NCBI GenBank assembly: GCA_017465475.1
Contig: JAFTWC010000042.1
Span: 21,398-85,397, forward strand
Reading direction: 5' to 3'
DNA from: Lachnospiraceae bacterium
Lineage (GTDB): Bacteria; Bacillota; Clostridia; Lachnospirales; Lachnospiraceae
DNA: 64,000 bases
Of the stretch, positions 33,839-42,874 are shown piece by piece. The first letter of the stretch is position 1. Each line of letters opens with the position of its first letter. Both the position numbers and the translations under genes were made by a program. The notes under the pieces were generated by a model, which was given only the letters and a program-made list of their open reading frames with translations, searched no databases and had not been told where the DNA came from.

Positions 33839-34156
33839 ATGAGCAAAACAATCAGAACACCTGCAGTGGATTATTTATTTGATGCAATTCTTTCCTTAAA
33901 GGACCGCGAAGAATGCTACACTTTTTTCGAGGATGTATGTACCATCAACGAACTGTTGTCTCTGTCTCAGAGATTTGAAGTTGCTGCCATGTTGCGTTCC
34001 CATAAGACCTATTTGGAAATTGCAGAAAAGACCGGCGCTTCTACTGCCACAATCAGTCGCGTTAACCGTTCCTTAAATTACGGAAACGACGGTTACGACA
34101 TGGTATTTGAGCGAATTCCGTCTATGATATCTGATGTTACATCCGAAGAAGAATAA
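33839..34156 (+). CDS. yerC: YerC/YecD-type TrpR-related regulator
   Basis: A 105-residue helix-turn-helix protein of the TrpR superfamily. It has SLKDREECYTFFEDVCT, ELLSLSQRFEVAAML and the recognition region TGASTATISRVNRSL. The ligand and targets are unknown; no Trp site is evident. AAAGGAGG precedes the ATG. In Bacillus yerC lies near pcrA, and pcrA is also close here (900 bases downstream), so the neighbourhood appears conserved. Confidence 0.9.
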   Translation: MSKTIRTPAVDYLFDAILSLKDREECYTFFEDVCTINELLSLSQRFEVAAMLRSHKTYLEIAEKTGASTATISRVNRSLNYGNDGYDMVFERIPSMISDVTSEEE

Positions 34157-34163
34157 ATGAAAT

Positions 34164-34206
34164 AAAACGTGCCGTCCTGCAATTTGCACACGGCACGTTT
34201 TTCTTT
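34164..34206. terminator. Bidirectional terminator between yerC and the DUF1836 gene
   Basis: 12-bp perfect arms (34164-34175 with 34190-34201) have A on the left and T on the right, so the hairpin can end both convergent transcripts. Confidence 0.9.
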
Positions 34207-34210
34207 TAAA

Positions 34211-34918
34211 TTATGCTTTCTTTTTTTCTTCCGGTTTCTTTTCGACTTTTTTCTTATCTTCTTTTTTATCTTCTTTCTTCTTTGCTTTATCCGCTTTGTC
34301 GTCTTTTTCCGTAATTTCGGTTCGGGCAGGTGCAAACTCTTTATCAATAATCTGCTCAATCAACTGTTTTTTCATATATACGTCAAAACTCAACATACAA
34401 ATCAAAGAAAACTTCCGCAAGAAGTCCTGCTGTTCCTTACTCTTTACTTCACTGTAAGTTCCCTGTACCGCTTTCCACTTTCTTGCTACATCCTTTGCCA
34501 CCACATCCGACTGTGCCCTCTGTATATCAAATATTTCATTATATATTTTTTCAAACGGCACTTCACCCGCTCCGTCAAAAAATTTTTCATTCAACGGCTT
34601 TAATACCGACTGAATATCCGTAATAGACAAAACACCTTTTAAATAATAAATCAGAATCAAAAGGTACATGTGATCTTTGGAATATTTCTTTTTATTCGGA
34701 GAAGGCAACAACTCATTCTTCGTATAATTATTAATCATGGTCTTTGTCAGTAACTTATCCTCATCATATCGCTTCGAAGACTCCAAATGTCGATCCATAA
34801 ACGTTGTCACCTGGTCCATATATAAATCGATATTCGGTAATTCATCCGGCTTAACATATGAAATTCCCTTTAATCGATCGAGAAGTTCACGCAACTCCTC
34901 ACTGTCTTCCCATGCCAT
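34211..34918 (-). CDS. DUF1836 protein with Lys/Glu-rich tail
   Basis: A 235-residue protein. Residues 30-150 match DUF1836 (LPNIDLYMDQVTTFMDRHL, then LLTKTMINNYTKNELLPSP and KKYSKDHMYLLILIYYLKGVLS), thought to be a winged-helix-like domain. The last 35 residues are almost entirely Lys and Glu, giving a highly charged low-complexity tail. It is probably a DNA-binding regulator (inferred). It is divergent from pcrA. Confidence 0.85.
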   Translation of the reverse strand: MAWEDSEELRELLDRLKGISYVKPDELPNIDLYMDQVTTFMDRHLESSKRYDEDKLLTKTMINNYTKNELLPSPNKKKYSKDHMYLLILIYYLKGVLSITDIQSVLKPLNEKFFDGAGEVPFEKIYNEIFDIQRAQSDVVAKDVARKWKAVQGTYSEVKSKEQQDFLRKFSLICMLSFDVYMKKQLIEQIIDKEFAPARTEITEKDDKADKAKKKEDKKEDKKKVEKKPEEKKKA

Positions 34919-35054
34919 GGCATTCTCCCCTTTCTCTTCTTCTCTATATTATATAGTATTCGAAACCACGTTGCAAGTACTTTCTTTTTTTCCGCCGTTA
35001 TGCTATACTGTTTTTCAAAGACAAGTCACAACATAAAAAAGAAAAGAGGTACTT

Positions 35055-37403
35055 ATGAGTATTTATGATACATTAAATCCAATGCAGCAGGAAGCTGTTT
35101 TTTTTGACCGCGGTCCACTCCTTATTTTAGCCGGTGCAGGCTCCGGAAAAACAAGAGTTCTAACCCACCGTATCGCTTATCTGATTGAAGAACGCGGCGT
35201 AAGCCCGTTCCAAATTCTTGCAATCACCTTTACCAACAAGGCGGCAAAGGAAATGAGGGAACGTGTGGACAAAATTGTCAGCTACGGCGCAGAAAACATC
35301 TGGGTCAGCACCTTCCATTCCACCTGCGTACGGATTCTCAGACGTTTTATCGAATCCTTAGGATACAGCAGAAACTTTACCATTTACGATGCGGATGACC
35401 AGAAAACACTGATTCGAGACATTTGTAAATCACTGGATATCGATACCAAACAAGTCAAAGAACGCACCTTTTTATCTGCCATTTCTTCTGCAAAGGATGA
35501 ACTTATTTCTCCGGAAGAATACGCCATGAAAGCTAATGCCGACTTTTCTAAGCGTAACTTTTCCAGAGTATATACCGAATACCAAAAGCGATTAAAAGCC
35601 AGCAATGCGTTGGATTTTGATGATTTGATATTTAAAACAGTAGAGTTATTTCAGACTAATCCGGAAGTATTGGACTACTACCGCCGTCGATTCCGTTATA
35701 TCATGGTGGACGAGTATCAGGACACCAACACCGCACAGTTCCGTCTTATTTCTTTGCTTGCCTCTTATACCAACGAAGAGGGAGAAACCGAAAAGAATCT
35801 GTGTGTGGTAGGTGACGATGACCAGTCTATCTACAAATTCCGCGGAGCCAACATAAAAAACATTCTGAACTTTGAAAAAATATACCCTGAGGCTCATGTA
35901 ATCCGCCTGGAACAAAACTACCGTTCCACCGGAAATATTCTTTCCGCCGCAAATGAGGTCATTCATCACAACATCGGCAGAAAGGATAAATCATTATGGA
36001 CCGAAAACGAGGATGGTTCTCCGGTATTTTTCACCCAATATCCTTCCGATTACTCGGAAGCCGAAGGTGTGGCACAAAGCATCAAAGACTGTGTGGACGA
36101 AAAAGGAGCTTCCTTTAAAGATTTTGCGATTTTATACCGAACCAATGCCCAATCCCGTGTCTTCGAAGAAAAACTGATTGCAAGAAATCTTCCCTATCGT
36201 GTCATCGGAAGCATCAACTTCTATCAAAGAAAAGAAATCAAAGATTTACTTGCTTACTTAAAAACCATCGACAACGCATTGGATAACTTAGCGGTAAAGC
36301 GTATTATTAACGTTCCGAAACGAGGTATCGGTCTCACCACAGTGGACCGTATTGATGATTACGCGGAAGCAAACGACATGACATTTTACGAAGCGTTGCG
36401 CCATGCAGAGTTTATTCCATCCGTTGCCAGAGCCTGCGGAAAACTGACCTCTTTCGTGGCATTTATCGAGGCTCTGCGAAGCAAACCGATTTCACCGTCC
36501 TATACGTTAAAGAACATGATTGAAGAAATCATGGAAGGAACCGGACTTACGGAAGAAATCAAGTCCTCTGCGGCAGATGAAGAAGAAGCTGCGGAACGTC
36601 TGGCAAATGTAGATGAATTGATTAATAAGGCCGTTCTCTATGAACAAACCGCCGATGAACCTACCTTAAGCGGATTTTTGGAAGAAGTGGCATTGGTTGC
36701 GGATATCGATTCACTGGATGAGTCCACAGACGTGGTGGTCCTTATGACTCTGCATGCTGCCAAAGGATTGGAATTCCCTTATGTGTACCTTTGCGGTATG
36801 GAAGACGGCTTATTCCCAAGTTATGTTTCCATCAATGCAGATAATCCTGAGGAAGAAATAGAGGAAGAACGAAGACTCTGTTACGTTGGAATTACCCGTG
36901 CCATGAAAGAACTACACTTAAGCGCCGCTTCTACCCGTATGGCAAGAGGTGAAACCCAGTATAACCCTACCTCCCGCTTCATCAAAGAAATTCCGCGCTA
37001 TCTTCTTAAGATGGAGCAGGCCGGCTCTCAAAATACCTTCCGGAACAGCAGCGCTTTCGGAAACAGTCCGATACGAACCATGTCCGGCGCAAGTATGCCG
37101 CTTCCGAAAAGAAGCACACCGTACAGTAACTCTGCCGGAGGTTTCGATTTTGAAAAGCCAAAGCCTCGACCGTCTGCCGTACCGTATGGCTCCACTGCAT
37201 CTGCTCCGGCGAAGAATTTCGGCAACGGCCCTTCCGCGTCTCTCTCTTATGGGATAGGCGATAAAGTTCGTCATATCAAATTCGGTGTCGGCACCGTCAC
37301 CAATATTGTCAGCGGTGGCAGAGACTATGAAGTTACGGTTCTGTTTGAAACCTTCGGAGTAAAAAAACTGCTGGCTTCCTTTGCCAACTTAAAAAAGTGT
37401 TGA
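35055..37403 (+). CDS. pcrA: UvrD-family helicase PcrA
   Basis: An ATP-dependent 3'-5' helicase for repair and replication-fork maintenance, 782 residues. Visible motifs are GAGSGKTRVL (Walker A), AITFTNKAAKEM (Ia), DEYQDTNTAQF (II), GDDDQSIYKFRGA (III), VIRLEQNYRST (IV), VVLMTLHAAKGLEFPYV (V) and RRLCYVGITRA (VI). A flexible Ser/Pro/Ala linker leads to the C-terminal Tudor-like domain (GDKVRHIKFGVGTV). An extended -10 (TGC-TATACT, 35001-35009) lies upstream. Start chosen at the ATG with AGAGG before it. Confidence 0.97.
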   Translation: MSIYDTLNPMQQEAVFFDRGPLLILAGAGSGKTRVLTHRIAYLIEERGVSPFQILAITFTNKAAKEMRERVDKIVSYGAENIWVSTFHSTCVRILRRFIESLGYSRNFTIYDADDQKTLIRDICKSLDIDTKQVKERTFLSAISSAKDELISPEEYAMKANADFSKRNFSRVYTEYQKRLKASNALDFDDLIFKTVELFQTNPEVLDYYRRRFRYIMVDEYQDTNTAQFRLISLLASYTNEEGETEKNLCVVGDDDQSIYKFRGANIKNILNFEKIYPEAHVIRLEQNYRSTGNILSAANEVIHHNIGRKDKSLWTENEDGSPVFFTQYPSDYSEAEGVAQSIKDCVDEKGASFKDFAILYRTNAQSRVFEEKLIARNLPYRVIGSINFYQRKEIKDLLAYLKTIDNALDNLAVKRIINVPKRGIGLTTVDRIDDYAEANDMTFYEALRHAEFIPSVARACGKLTSFVAFIEALRSKPISPSYTLKNMIEEIMEGTGLTEEIKSSAADEEEAAERLANVDELINKAVLYEQTADEPTLSGFLEEVALVADIDSLDESTDVVVLMTLHAAKGLEFPYVYLCGMEDGLFPSYVSINADNPEEEIEEERRLCYVGITRAMKELHLSAASTRMARGETQYNPTSRFIKEIPRYLLKMEQAGSQNTFRNSSAFGNSPIRTMSGASMPLPKRSTPYSNSAGGFDFEKPKPRPSAVPYGSTASAPAKNFGNGPSASLSYGIGDKVRHIKFGVGTVTNIVSGGRDYEVTVLFETFGVKKLLASFANLKKC

Positions 37404-37509
37404 TTTTAGAAAATTTTTCTAGTATTTTTTTTACCACTATGGTATACTCTAACTAAATACAGAACGACAAAATGCACATGTTACACAATGGGAAAGGAAG
37501 GATGACACT

Positions 37510-37794
37510 ATGAGTTGTACAATGAAAAAATTAGAAGAATTAGTATCCAGTAATGCAAAGCTTGCAGAGCTGCTTCATTTAAAGAAGGAAGAAGAACAGG
37601 AAAAGAAAAACACTGTCCTTTATGTATTTGCCATTATCGGTGCTATTGTTGCAATCGCCGGCATTGCCTATGCCGTATACCGTTATCTTAATCCGGTATA
37701 TGTAGAAGACGGCGAATTAGAGGATGAATACGAAGAACTTTTCGAAGATGATTACATTCCGAACACTGCTTCCGATACTGATTTTGCCGAGTAA
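37510..37794 (+). CDS. Small membrane protein with acidic C-terminus
   Basis: A 94-residue protein: a helical charged N-terminus (MKKLEELVSSNAKLAELLHLKK), one transmembrane helix at about residues 36-56, and a strongly acidic tail rich in Glu and Asp. A GGAAGG lies 8 bases before the ATG, and an extended -10 (TGG-TATACT) is about 60 bases upstream, so it has its own promoter and is separate from pcrA. The role is unknown; similar small proteins are common in Lachnospiraceae. Confidence 0.8.
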   Translation: MSCTMKKLEELVSSNAKLAELLHLKKEEEQEKKNTVLYVFAIIGAIVAIAGIAYAVYRYLNPVYVEDGELEDEYEELFEDDYIPNTASDTDFAE

Positions 37795-37844
37795 GTATCG
37801 ATTCGGATGAATCTTCAACTTTTGGATTCCTACACACAAATCAC

Positions 37845-37884
37845 AGAAAGCCCTTTTGCTCCGTGCATAAGAGCTTTCTTTTTT
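37845..37884 (+). terminator. Terminator after the small membrane protein gene
   Basis: Plus-strand hairpin AGAAAGC (37845-37851) with GCTTTCT (37873-37879), extended imperfectly inside, followed by six T. Confidence 0.8.
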
Positions 37885-38011
37885 GTTCTTTTCTATTTTT
37901 TTCTTTTGACACATCAACTTTCTCTTGCTTTTTTTTCGATTTCTGCTACAATCGATTTTGTGTGCACATTTTGCATATACTAAATTGATTGAAAGGTTGC
38001 AAGGTATTCTT

Positions 38012-39199
38012 ATGAAAACAGCGTCTTTAAATACAAGACATTCCGTACATAAAAAGCACAATTCCTTTTGGAATTTGTTAAACGACTATCTGTTTGGGCC
38101 GGCTACCGTATTTGTGAAGAAGCAGACTGTTCTTTGTATTGCCATTGTAGCCATGTTAGTCACCTGTGTGCTGGTTCCGCCGGATGCAGAATATCTTGGC
38201 TACTTTGACTTACGCACCCTGGCAACCTTGTTCTGCACCCTTGCGGTTGTGGCTGCTTTTTCTCATATTCATTTATTTGAAGTCATCAGTAAAACCATTG
38301 TTATAAAACTTCACACGTTGCGAAATGCCACCCTCGGTCTTGTCATGATTACCTTTATAGGCTCCATGCTGTTAGCAAACGACATGGCACTCCTTACCTT
38401 CTTACCGTTAGGTTTTTTTGTACTGAACAGTACCGACAATAAAAAATCCATGGCATTTGTTTTTATTATGCAAAACATTGCCGCAAACCTAGGTGGTATG
38501 GTTACACCCTTCGGAAATCCGCAGAATCTGTTTCTCTACTCCTATTACAACATTGACACTGTAGAGTTTGTACAGATTATGCTTCCGACCTTTGTAACAG
38601 CGACCTTACTCATTATTGGCATTTGTCTTTTTGTAAAGCCCACACCGCTTACCTTAAAAAACGACGATGACTATCATCTGCCGTTGAAGAGAACCGTAAT
38701 CTATTCCATTCTCTTTGTGTGCAGTATATTAATTGTATTCCGCGTAATTCCATACCTTTGGGGAACCTTGGTAATTACCGCAATCTTACTTTTCATGGAT
38801 AAAAAGGCCATCAAAGAAGTAAACTATCCGCTTCTTGCCACCTTCTGTGCCTTTTTCGTATTCAGCGGAAACCTGGCTCGGATTCCTGCAGTAAGTGCCT
38901 TTTTCTCCGGTCTCTTACCGATAAACACCTTGTTGTTTGGTATCCTTTCCTGCCAGTGCATCAGTAATGTACCGAGTGCCGTACTGTTGTCCCACTTTAC
39001 AACAGACTATGCAAGTCTTCTTCCGGCAGTCAACATCGGCGGATTAGGTACCCTGATTGCCTCCCTGGCAAGCCTGATTACCTTTTCCGAATACAGAAAG
39101 CACAATTCGGAGCAGACAAAGAAGTATGTGCTGATGTTTTCCGCCATTAATTTCGGCTTTATGGCCGTACTGTTTATCGTGCAGAGCTTGATTTTATAA
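38012..39199 (+). CDS. SLC13-like permease
   Basis: A 395-residue, roughly 11-helix membrane protein of the SLC13/citrate transporter-like superfamily. It has FDLRTLATLFCTLAVVAAF, the hairpin-type signature SMLLANDMALLTFLPLG, GGMVTPFGNPQNLFLYSYY, and a second-half match SCQCISNVPSAVLLSHF. It probably exports or imports an organic anion or an oxyanion, with ions coupled. The start at 38012 has AAGG upstream at 7 bases; the longer reading is not needed. It has its own terminator. It is not close in sequence to the permease at 17905. Confidence 0.82.
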   Translation: MKTASLNTRHSVHKKHNSFWNLLNDYLFGPATVFVKKQTVLCIAIVAMLVTCVLVPPDAEYLGYFDLRTLATLFCTLAVVAAFSHIHLFEVISKTIVIKLHTLRNATLGLVMITFIGSMLLANDMALLTFLPLGFFVLNSTDNKKSMAFVFIMQNIAANLGGMVTPFGNPQNLFLYSYYNIDTVEFVQIMLPTFVTATLLIIGICLFVKPTPLTLKNDDDYHLPLKRTVIYSILFVCSILIVFRVIPYLWGTLVITAILLFMDKKAIKEVNYPLLATFCAFFVFSGNLARIPAVSAFFSGLLPINTLLFGILSCQCISNVPSAVLLSHFTTDYASLLPAVNIGGLGTLIASLASLITFSEYRKHNSEQTKKYVLMFSAINFGFMAVLFIVQSLIL

Positions 39200-39236
39200 A
39201 AACTCTACTGCTATAGAATCTTTATCATAGAACAAA

Positions 39237-39280
39237 AAGACCGCTGTTTGTCTGATTGCAAACGCAGCGGTCTTATTTTT
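39237..39280. terminator. Bidirectional terminator between the permease and the leftward small gene
   Basis: Perfect 10-bp arms AAGACCGCTG (39237-39246) and CAGCGGTCTT (39265-39274), with a further 4-bp inner pairing (TTTG/CAAA). T follows on the right and A precedes on the left. Confidence 0.9.
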
Positions 39281-39281
39281 C

Positions 39282-39413
39282 CTACTTCTTTTCTTCCTTT
39301 TCCTCTTTCCTCTCTTTAAATCTTTTCACTGTCGAAAACGCAATCACCAGCGTAATCACCGAAATCACCATAAGGCTTATCCCCCACAGCCGTAACATCT
39401 TACTTTTCTTCAT
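39282..39413 (-). CDS. Small single-helix membrane protein, 43 residues
   Basis: Residues 7-28 form one hydrophobic helix, then a basic/acidic tail (KRFKERKEEKEEKK). The ATG at 39413 has AAAGGGG 8 bases upstream. It is the last gene after the zinc-ribbon gene in the leftward direction. I do not recognise it. Confidence 0.6.
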   Translation of the reverse strand: MKKSKMLRLWGISLMVISVITLVIAFSTVKRFKERKEEKEEKK

Positions 39414-39441
39414 CGTTCTTCCCCTTTCTGCCTTTTTATCT

Positions 39442-39669
39442 CTACTCCGATATGAATGTATCAATAATCAACTTCTTACAGCTTTTACAATACCGGCCGG
39501 GAAGTTTAAATGTCCCCCAGGAATACTTCGTCGCCTGAAGTCCCCCGCTCCCCGTCATTTTATCTCCAAGACTTATACGCTTTCCCTCTTCGTGCCAACG
39601 AACGCTCATACGTCCATCTCCTTTTAAATACCCTTGTTTCATCTCCTGCTTACAGTACGGACATTCCAT
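39442..39669 (-). CDS. Zinc-ribbon-type protein (PF20097-like)
   Basis: A 75-residue protein with two cysteine pairs: MECPYCKQEM at the N-terminus and RYCKSCKKLI at the C-terminus, forming a likely four-Cys metal site. It fits the PF20097-type zinc-ribbon proteins by recall, with no known role. AAGGAGGG lies 6 bases before the ATG at 39669, which comes directly after the DUF523 gene. Confidence 0.72.
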   Translation of the reverse strand: MECPYCKQEMKQGYLKGDGRMSVRWHEEGKRISLGDKMTGSGGLQATKYSWGTFKLPGRYCKSCKKLIIDTFISE

Positions 39670-39670
39670 C

Positions 39671-40123
39671 CTATTCCCTCCTTGTATACTCCAAAAAGTC
39701 ATCAAGCTCACTTTCCCCAAATACTTTCACACCATTTTTCCGAAGCAGTTCTGCCGTTACGCCTTCTCCCGACACAACCGTCCCTGAAAAACTTCCGTCA
39801 TAAATTTCCTTATTTCCGCAAGATGGGGAACGTTCTTTTAAAAGTGCCACCTCACATCCGTACAAATTCGCGATTCGTAACGTCTCTTCTGCCCCACGAC
39901 AAAACGCCGCCGTACGGTCTTCTCCGTCTTTTGATACCACTTTATTCTCACATCGTTCCGAAGGAGTTCTCGGAGTAGGTAATCCGCCCAGCTGTTCCGG
40001 ACACACCGGAACAAAAGTAATATCGTCCCGTTCAAGTAACGTTCTTACAGCTTCCTCTGCTTTCGGCACGCCGTTATATCGGCAGTTCACACCTAAAAGA
40101 CACATACTCACCAATACACGCAT
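39671..40123 (-). CDS. DUF523 family protein
   Basis: A 150-residue protein of the DUF523 family. The conserved cysteines are in the N-terminal MCLLGVNCRYNG and in SPSCGNKEIYDG. The GVPK and PVCPEQLGGLPTPRTP segments are family hallmarks. The function is not established; its cysteines suggest a metal or Fe-S site. AAAGGAGG precedes the ATG at 40123. It starts 16 bases after the ABC membrane gene and may be co-transcribed with the second GntR/ABC operon. Confidence 0.85.
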   Translation of the reverse strand: MRVLVSMCLLGVNCRYNGVPKAEEAVRTLLERDDITFVPVCPEQLGGLPTPRTPSERCENKVVSKDGEDRTAAFCRGAEETLRIANLYGCEVALLKERSPSCGNKEIYDGSFSGTVVSGEGVTAELLRKNGVKVFGESELDDFLEYTRRE

Positions 40124-40139
40124 CTTATGCCTCCTTTGT

Positions 40140-40835
40140 TTAACGAGTTTTTGGACAACCTTTCCGTTCCTCACATAATGCTTTACAATATCCGTAGACT
40201 ACAGATATGACAAACAGTCCCGTCCCGATTAATGCAACGGGACAAAAAAATCGAGTCACATCGCTCTTTGTCACGTTCTCCATATCTCCCAATACCCCAC
40301 CGATATATCCGCCTGTAAAACCGCCGCAGAAACCGGACCATAACGGAATTCCTATGGTAAGCTTCTGTCCCGGACAAACAAAGAGAATGACCATGGCAAA
40401 GAACGAGAAACCGGTCACGGAAAGAACCTCCGTCAAAAACAGTAAAACGGAATACTGTTCTCCTGCAATCAACCATGCCGGTGCCTGCATCACCGTAATG
40501 AAACAAATCATCAAAAACCAATGCAACAAACAAATCACAATTCTGTTTTTCACAAAGGTTCGCTTACTGAGTCCCAGCATCAATGCCATGTGTTCCGAAG
40601 AAACACATATCTTTTTCCGATTCTGAAACAACGATGCCGGACTCATGAACCATGGAATCAAAAACAGCAGTATCGTTACATATCCAAAGATAGAAATTGT
40701 GGCCGTATATTGCACTCCACCCACACCGGAAAACAGTAAAAACAAAAAGTAAAGAAATAACAAACAGGCTCCCATAATAAAGTTTGCCCGATTCTTTCTG
40801 CAAAGATTAAATTCTGCTTTTAACGATGTCATCAT
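40140..40835 (-). CDS. ABC transporter membrane protein (second GntR operon)
   Basis: A 231-residue protein with six hydrophobic helices, starting with an amphipathic segment (MMTSLKAEFNLCRKNRANF). It belongs to the ABC-2-like permease group by context: it overlaps the upstream ATPase by 4 bases, so it is the likely partner of that ATPase. A cytoplasmic loop reads MLGLSKRTFVKNR, a distant echo of the KxxLTKG motif in the first GntR operon. AAGGAGG precedes the ATG at 40835. Confidence 0.75.
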   Translation of the reverse strand: MMTSLKAEFNLCRKNRANFIMGACLLFLYFLFLLFSGVGGVQYTATISIFGYVTILLFLIPWFMSPASLFQNRKKICVSSEHMALMLGLSKRTFVKNRIVICLLHWFLMICFITVMQAPAWLIAGEQYSVLLFLTEVLSVTGFSFFAMVILFVCPGQKLTIGIPLWSGFCGGFTGGYIGGVLGDMENVTKSDVTRFFCPVALIGTGLFVISVVYGYCKALCEERKGCPKTR

Positions 40836-41635
40836 GCTTTTCCCTCCTTGCAAAGCTTTACCATTAGCTGTTTTAAGGAAAGACGCTCACCGTTTTCACC
40901 GGCCAACCGCTCCAAAAGTTCCTCCTTTGATTCATAAAACAGAAGTTTTCCCTTTTCCATCATGGCAATGTAATCTGCCACTTTATCCAAATCCTCTGTA
41001 ATATGAGTAGAGAAAATAATCCCCATCTTCTCCTCCACAAGCTCGGACTGCAGTACATACAAAAATTCACGACGTACCACCGGGTCAAGTCCCCCCGTTG
41101 GCTCGTCCAGCAAAAGCAATTCCGGTTTATGGGCTAGTGCAAATGCCAACTGCGCTTTTGTAGTTTCACCCTTGGAAAGTTGGCTTCCCGTTTTTTCGGC
41201 TCCTACCTCAAAACGACTAAGAAGCGAAAGGTAACGTTCTTCCTCATACTCCGGGTAAAAGGTACCGAAGATGCGACCGTTTTCCCGTAACGTCTCCTTC
41301 GGAAGAAAGTAAAAGTCCTCTCCTACATAACCGATACAATGTTTTGCCTCCGCCGCGTGGGTAGAAACATCATACCCGGCGATCTCCATAGTACCTTTCT
41401 TTCTCGGCAAATTTTGCATAATCAGTCGAAGCAATGTAGACTTTCCCGCACCGTTTCTTCCGATCAATCCCAACATATAGCCTCGTTCCAAAGTGAAGGA
41501 AACCTCTTTTACGGAAAACTTCCCTTCTCCGAAATGAAAAAAGGACTTTTCCAACCCCTGTACCTTAAGTGCCGGTCGCATGAGGCGCTCCGCTTCTTTT
41601 TCTATTTTATTTTCTTCGCTTGTTTGCTCCTGCAA
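40832..41635 (-). CDS. ABC transporter ATPase 2 (second GntR operon)
   Basis: A roughly 267-residue ATPase: Walker A GRNGAGKSTLLRL, signature LSKGETTKAQL, Walker B ELLLLDEPTGGLDP, H-loop IFSTHITEDL. The start is uncertain. A TTG at 41635 has GGGGG 8 bases upstream and is my choice; an ATG at 41581 without a clear ribosome site would drop 18 residues. The N-terminal 20 residues are charged and lie before the core. Confidence 0.88.
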   Translation of the reverse strand: MQEQTSEENKIEKEAERLMRPALKVQGLEKSFFHFGEGKFSVKEVSFTLERGYMLGLIGRNGAGKSTLLRLIMQNLPRKKGTMEIAGYDVSTHAAEAKHCIGYVGEDFYFLPKETLRENGRIFGTFYPEYEEERYLSLLSRFEVGAEKTGSQLSKGETTKAQLAFALAHKPELLLLDEPTGGLDPVVRREFLYVLQSELVEEKMGIIFSTHITEDLDKVADYIAMMEKGKLLFYESKEELLERLAGENGERLSLKQLMVKLCKEGKA

Positions 41636-41652
41636 AACCAAGACCCCCTGTC

Positions 41653-42027
41653 TTATTCGGAATCTAACAGCACCTCAACCATTTCCATAATGTCGTTCCG
41701 ATCCATTCCTGCCTCACGACATTCCTTGATGCTGTCTAACATATGGCGCTCTGCCATGGCAAGCTTCTTCTCCCGGAGTAAATCCGTATTCTGCTCACAC
41801 ACGTAAAACCCCTTCCCCGATACGGAAAAAATCAATCCCTCTTTTTCCAATTCCTCATAAGCACGTTTTGTAGTAATAACACTGATTTGTAAATCCTTAG
41901 CAAGGGACCGGATAGACGGCAACATATCCCCTTGTTTTAACTCTCCCGACACAATGGCTGTTTTAACCTGTCCGATAATTTGCTCATAAATCGGCAGTGT
42001 TGACTGCCCGGAAACTACGAATTGCAT
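41653..42027 (-). CDS. GntR-family (YtrA type) regulator of second ABC operon
   Basis: A 124-residue YtrA-type protein: winged helix (LPIYEQIIGQVKTAIVSGEL, MLPSIRSLAKDLQISVITT) and a short helical dimerisation tail. It is third in its operon, overlapping the membrane gene upstream by 13 bases. Its recognition-helix region nearly matches that of the regulator at 23889-24257, which fits the near-identical operators of the two operons. It probably represses this operon (inferred). Confidence 0.9.
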   Translation of the reverse strand: MQFVVSGQSTLPIYEQIIGQVKTAIVSGELKQGDMLPSIRSLAKDLQISVITTKRAYEELEKEGLIFSVSGKGFYVCEQNTDLLREKKLAMAERHMLDSIKECREAGMDRNDIMEMVEVLLDSE

Positions 42028-42872
42028 ACGCGCTCCTCCTTTCCGGAATTTCCTTTTTTATGAATTTCCTCCCATGCACGGTTCCAGTAAACATAAACAA
42101 CCAGTACGGCACACACATACGCCAACACGGTTCCGCCCCAGAACCCCCATGTTCCAAACCATCCCTTTCCAAAAAACACAGGTCCAATATACACCTGAAA
42201 CGCTGCTACAATTACACCGATTACGGTCACACCGTTAAACCATAGCTCCTTTTTCCGGGTTTCCCATTCTTCTTCAGTCAGTTCTGTCCTCTTTTTCTTC
42301 CGTTTTTCCGGTTCCTGTTCTCTTTTGCAATCCTCATGAATTCCGCCCACCGTATCGTCCTGCTGCCAATCTACGTTTCTGTAAAACGGAGTTACCCAAG
42401 TGTATGCATCCTTTTGCTCCTTCTGTACCGCCACGGCATACACCATAATACCGCTGTACATAATCAAAAACTGCAGGGTACAACAGAAAAAGAAGCGTAA
42501 CCACTCTAAATACGAGTACCCTGAAATCAAGCACGCCCCTGCACCGACTAAGAAGAACACAAAAATTTGAAACACCAAATAGGTAAATAAATACATCATC
42601 AGATAATGTACTCGTTCCTTTTTAGAAAAAGGAAGCAAATACAAGAGCTTTCCCATGCGAGGCGGAAATAACACCACCAGCCAGACAACCGCCATTCCCT
42701 GACCCATGGTAATACGATCGGACTCCATGGCGCCAAGTAAATCAATTACCATATAAACTGCAGTCACCAGCGCCGCAAGCCCGCGCCAACCCCACAGTTC
42801 TCTCCTTAACCGGAACATGCCTTCCCGGACCAAAAACAGAAAATACTCACCAAAACTTCTTCTCTGCTCCAT
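42015..42872 (-). CDS. ABC transporter membrane protein 1 (second GntR operon)
   Basis: A 285-residue membrane protein. After an amphipathic N-terminus it has about six helices in the first 165 residues and then a soluble stretch of 60 residues (rich in KKKRTELTEEEWETRKKEL), then two final helices. It begins 2 bases after the ATPase stop, with AAAGGGATGG just before. It is the likely partner of the 42875-43741 ATPase. Confidence 0.78.
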   Translation of the reverse strand: MEQRRSFGEYFLFLVREGMFRLRRELWGWRGLAALVTAVYMVIDLLGAMESDRITMGQGMAVVWLVVLFPPRMGKLLYLLPFSKKERVHYLMMYLFTYLVFQIFVFFLVGAGACLISGYSYLEWLRFFFCCTLQFLIMYSGIMVYAVAVQKEQKDAYTWVTPFYRNVDWQQDDTVGGIHEDCKREQEPEKRKKKRTELTEEEWETRKKELWFNGVTVIGVIVAAFQVYIGPVFFGKGWFGTWGFWGGTVLAYVCAVLVVYVYWNRAWEEIHKKGNSGKEERVCNS

Positions 42873-42874
42873 CA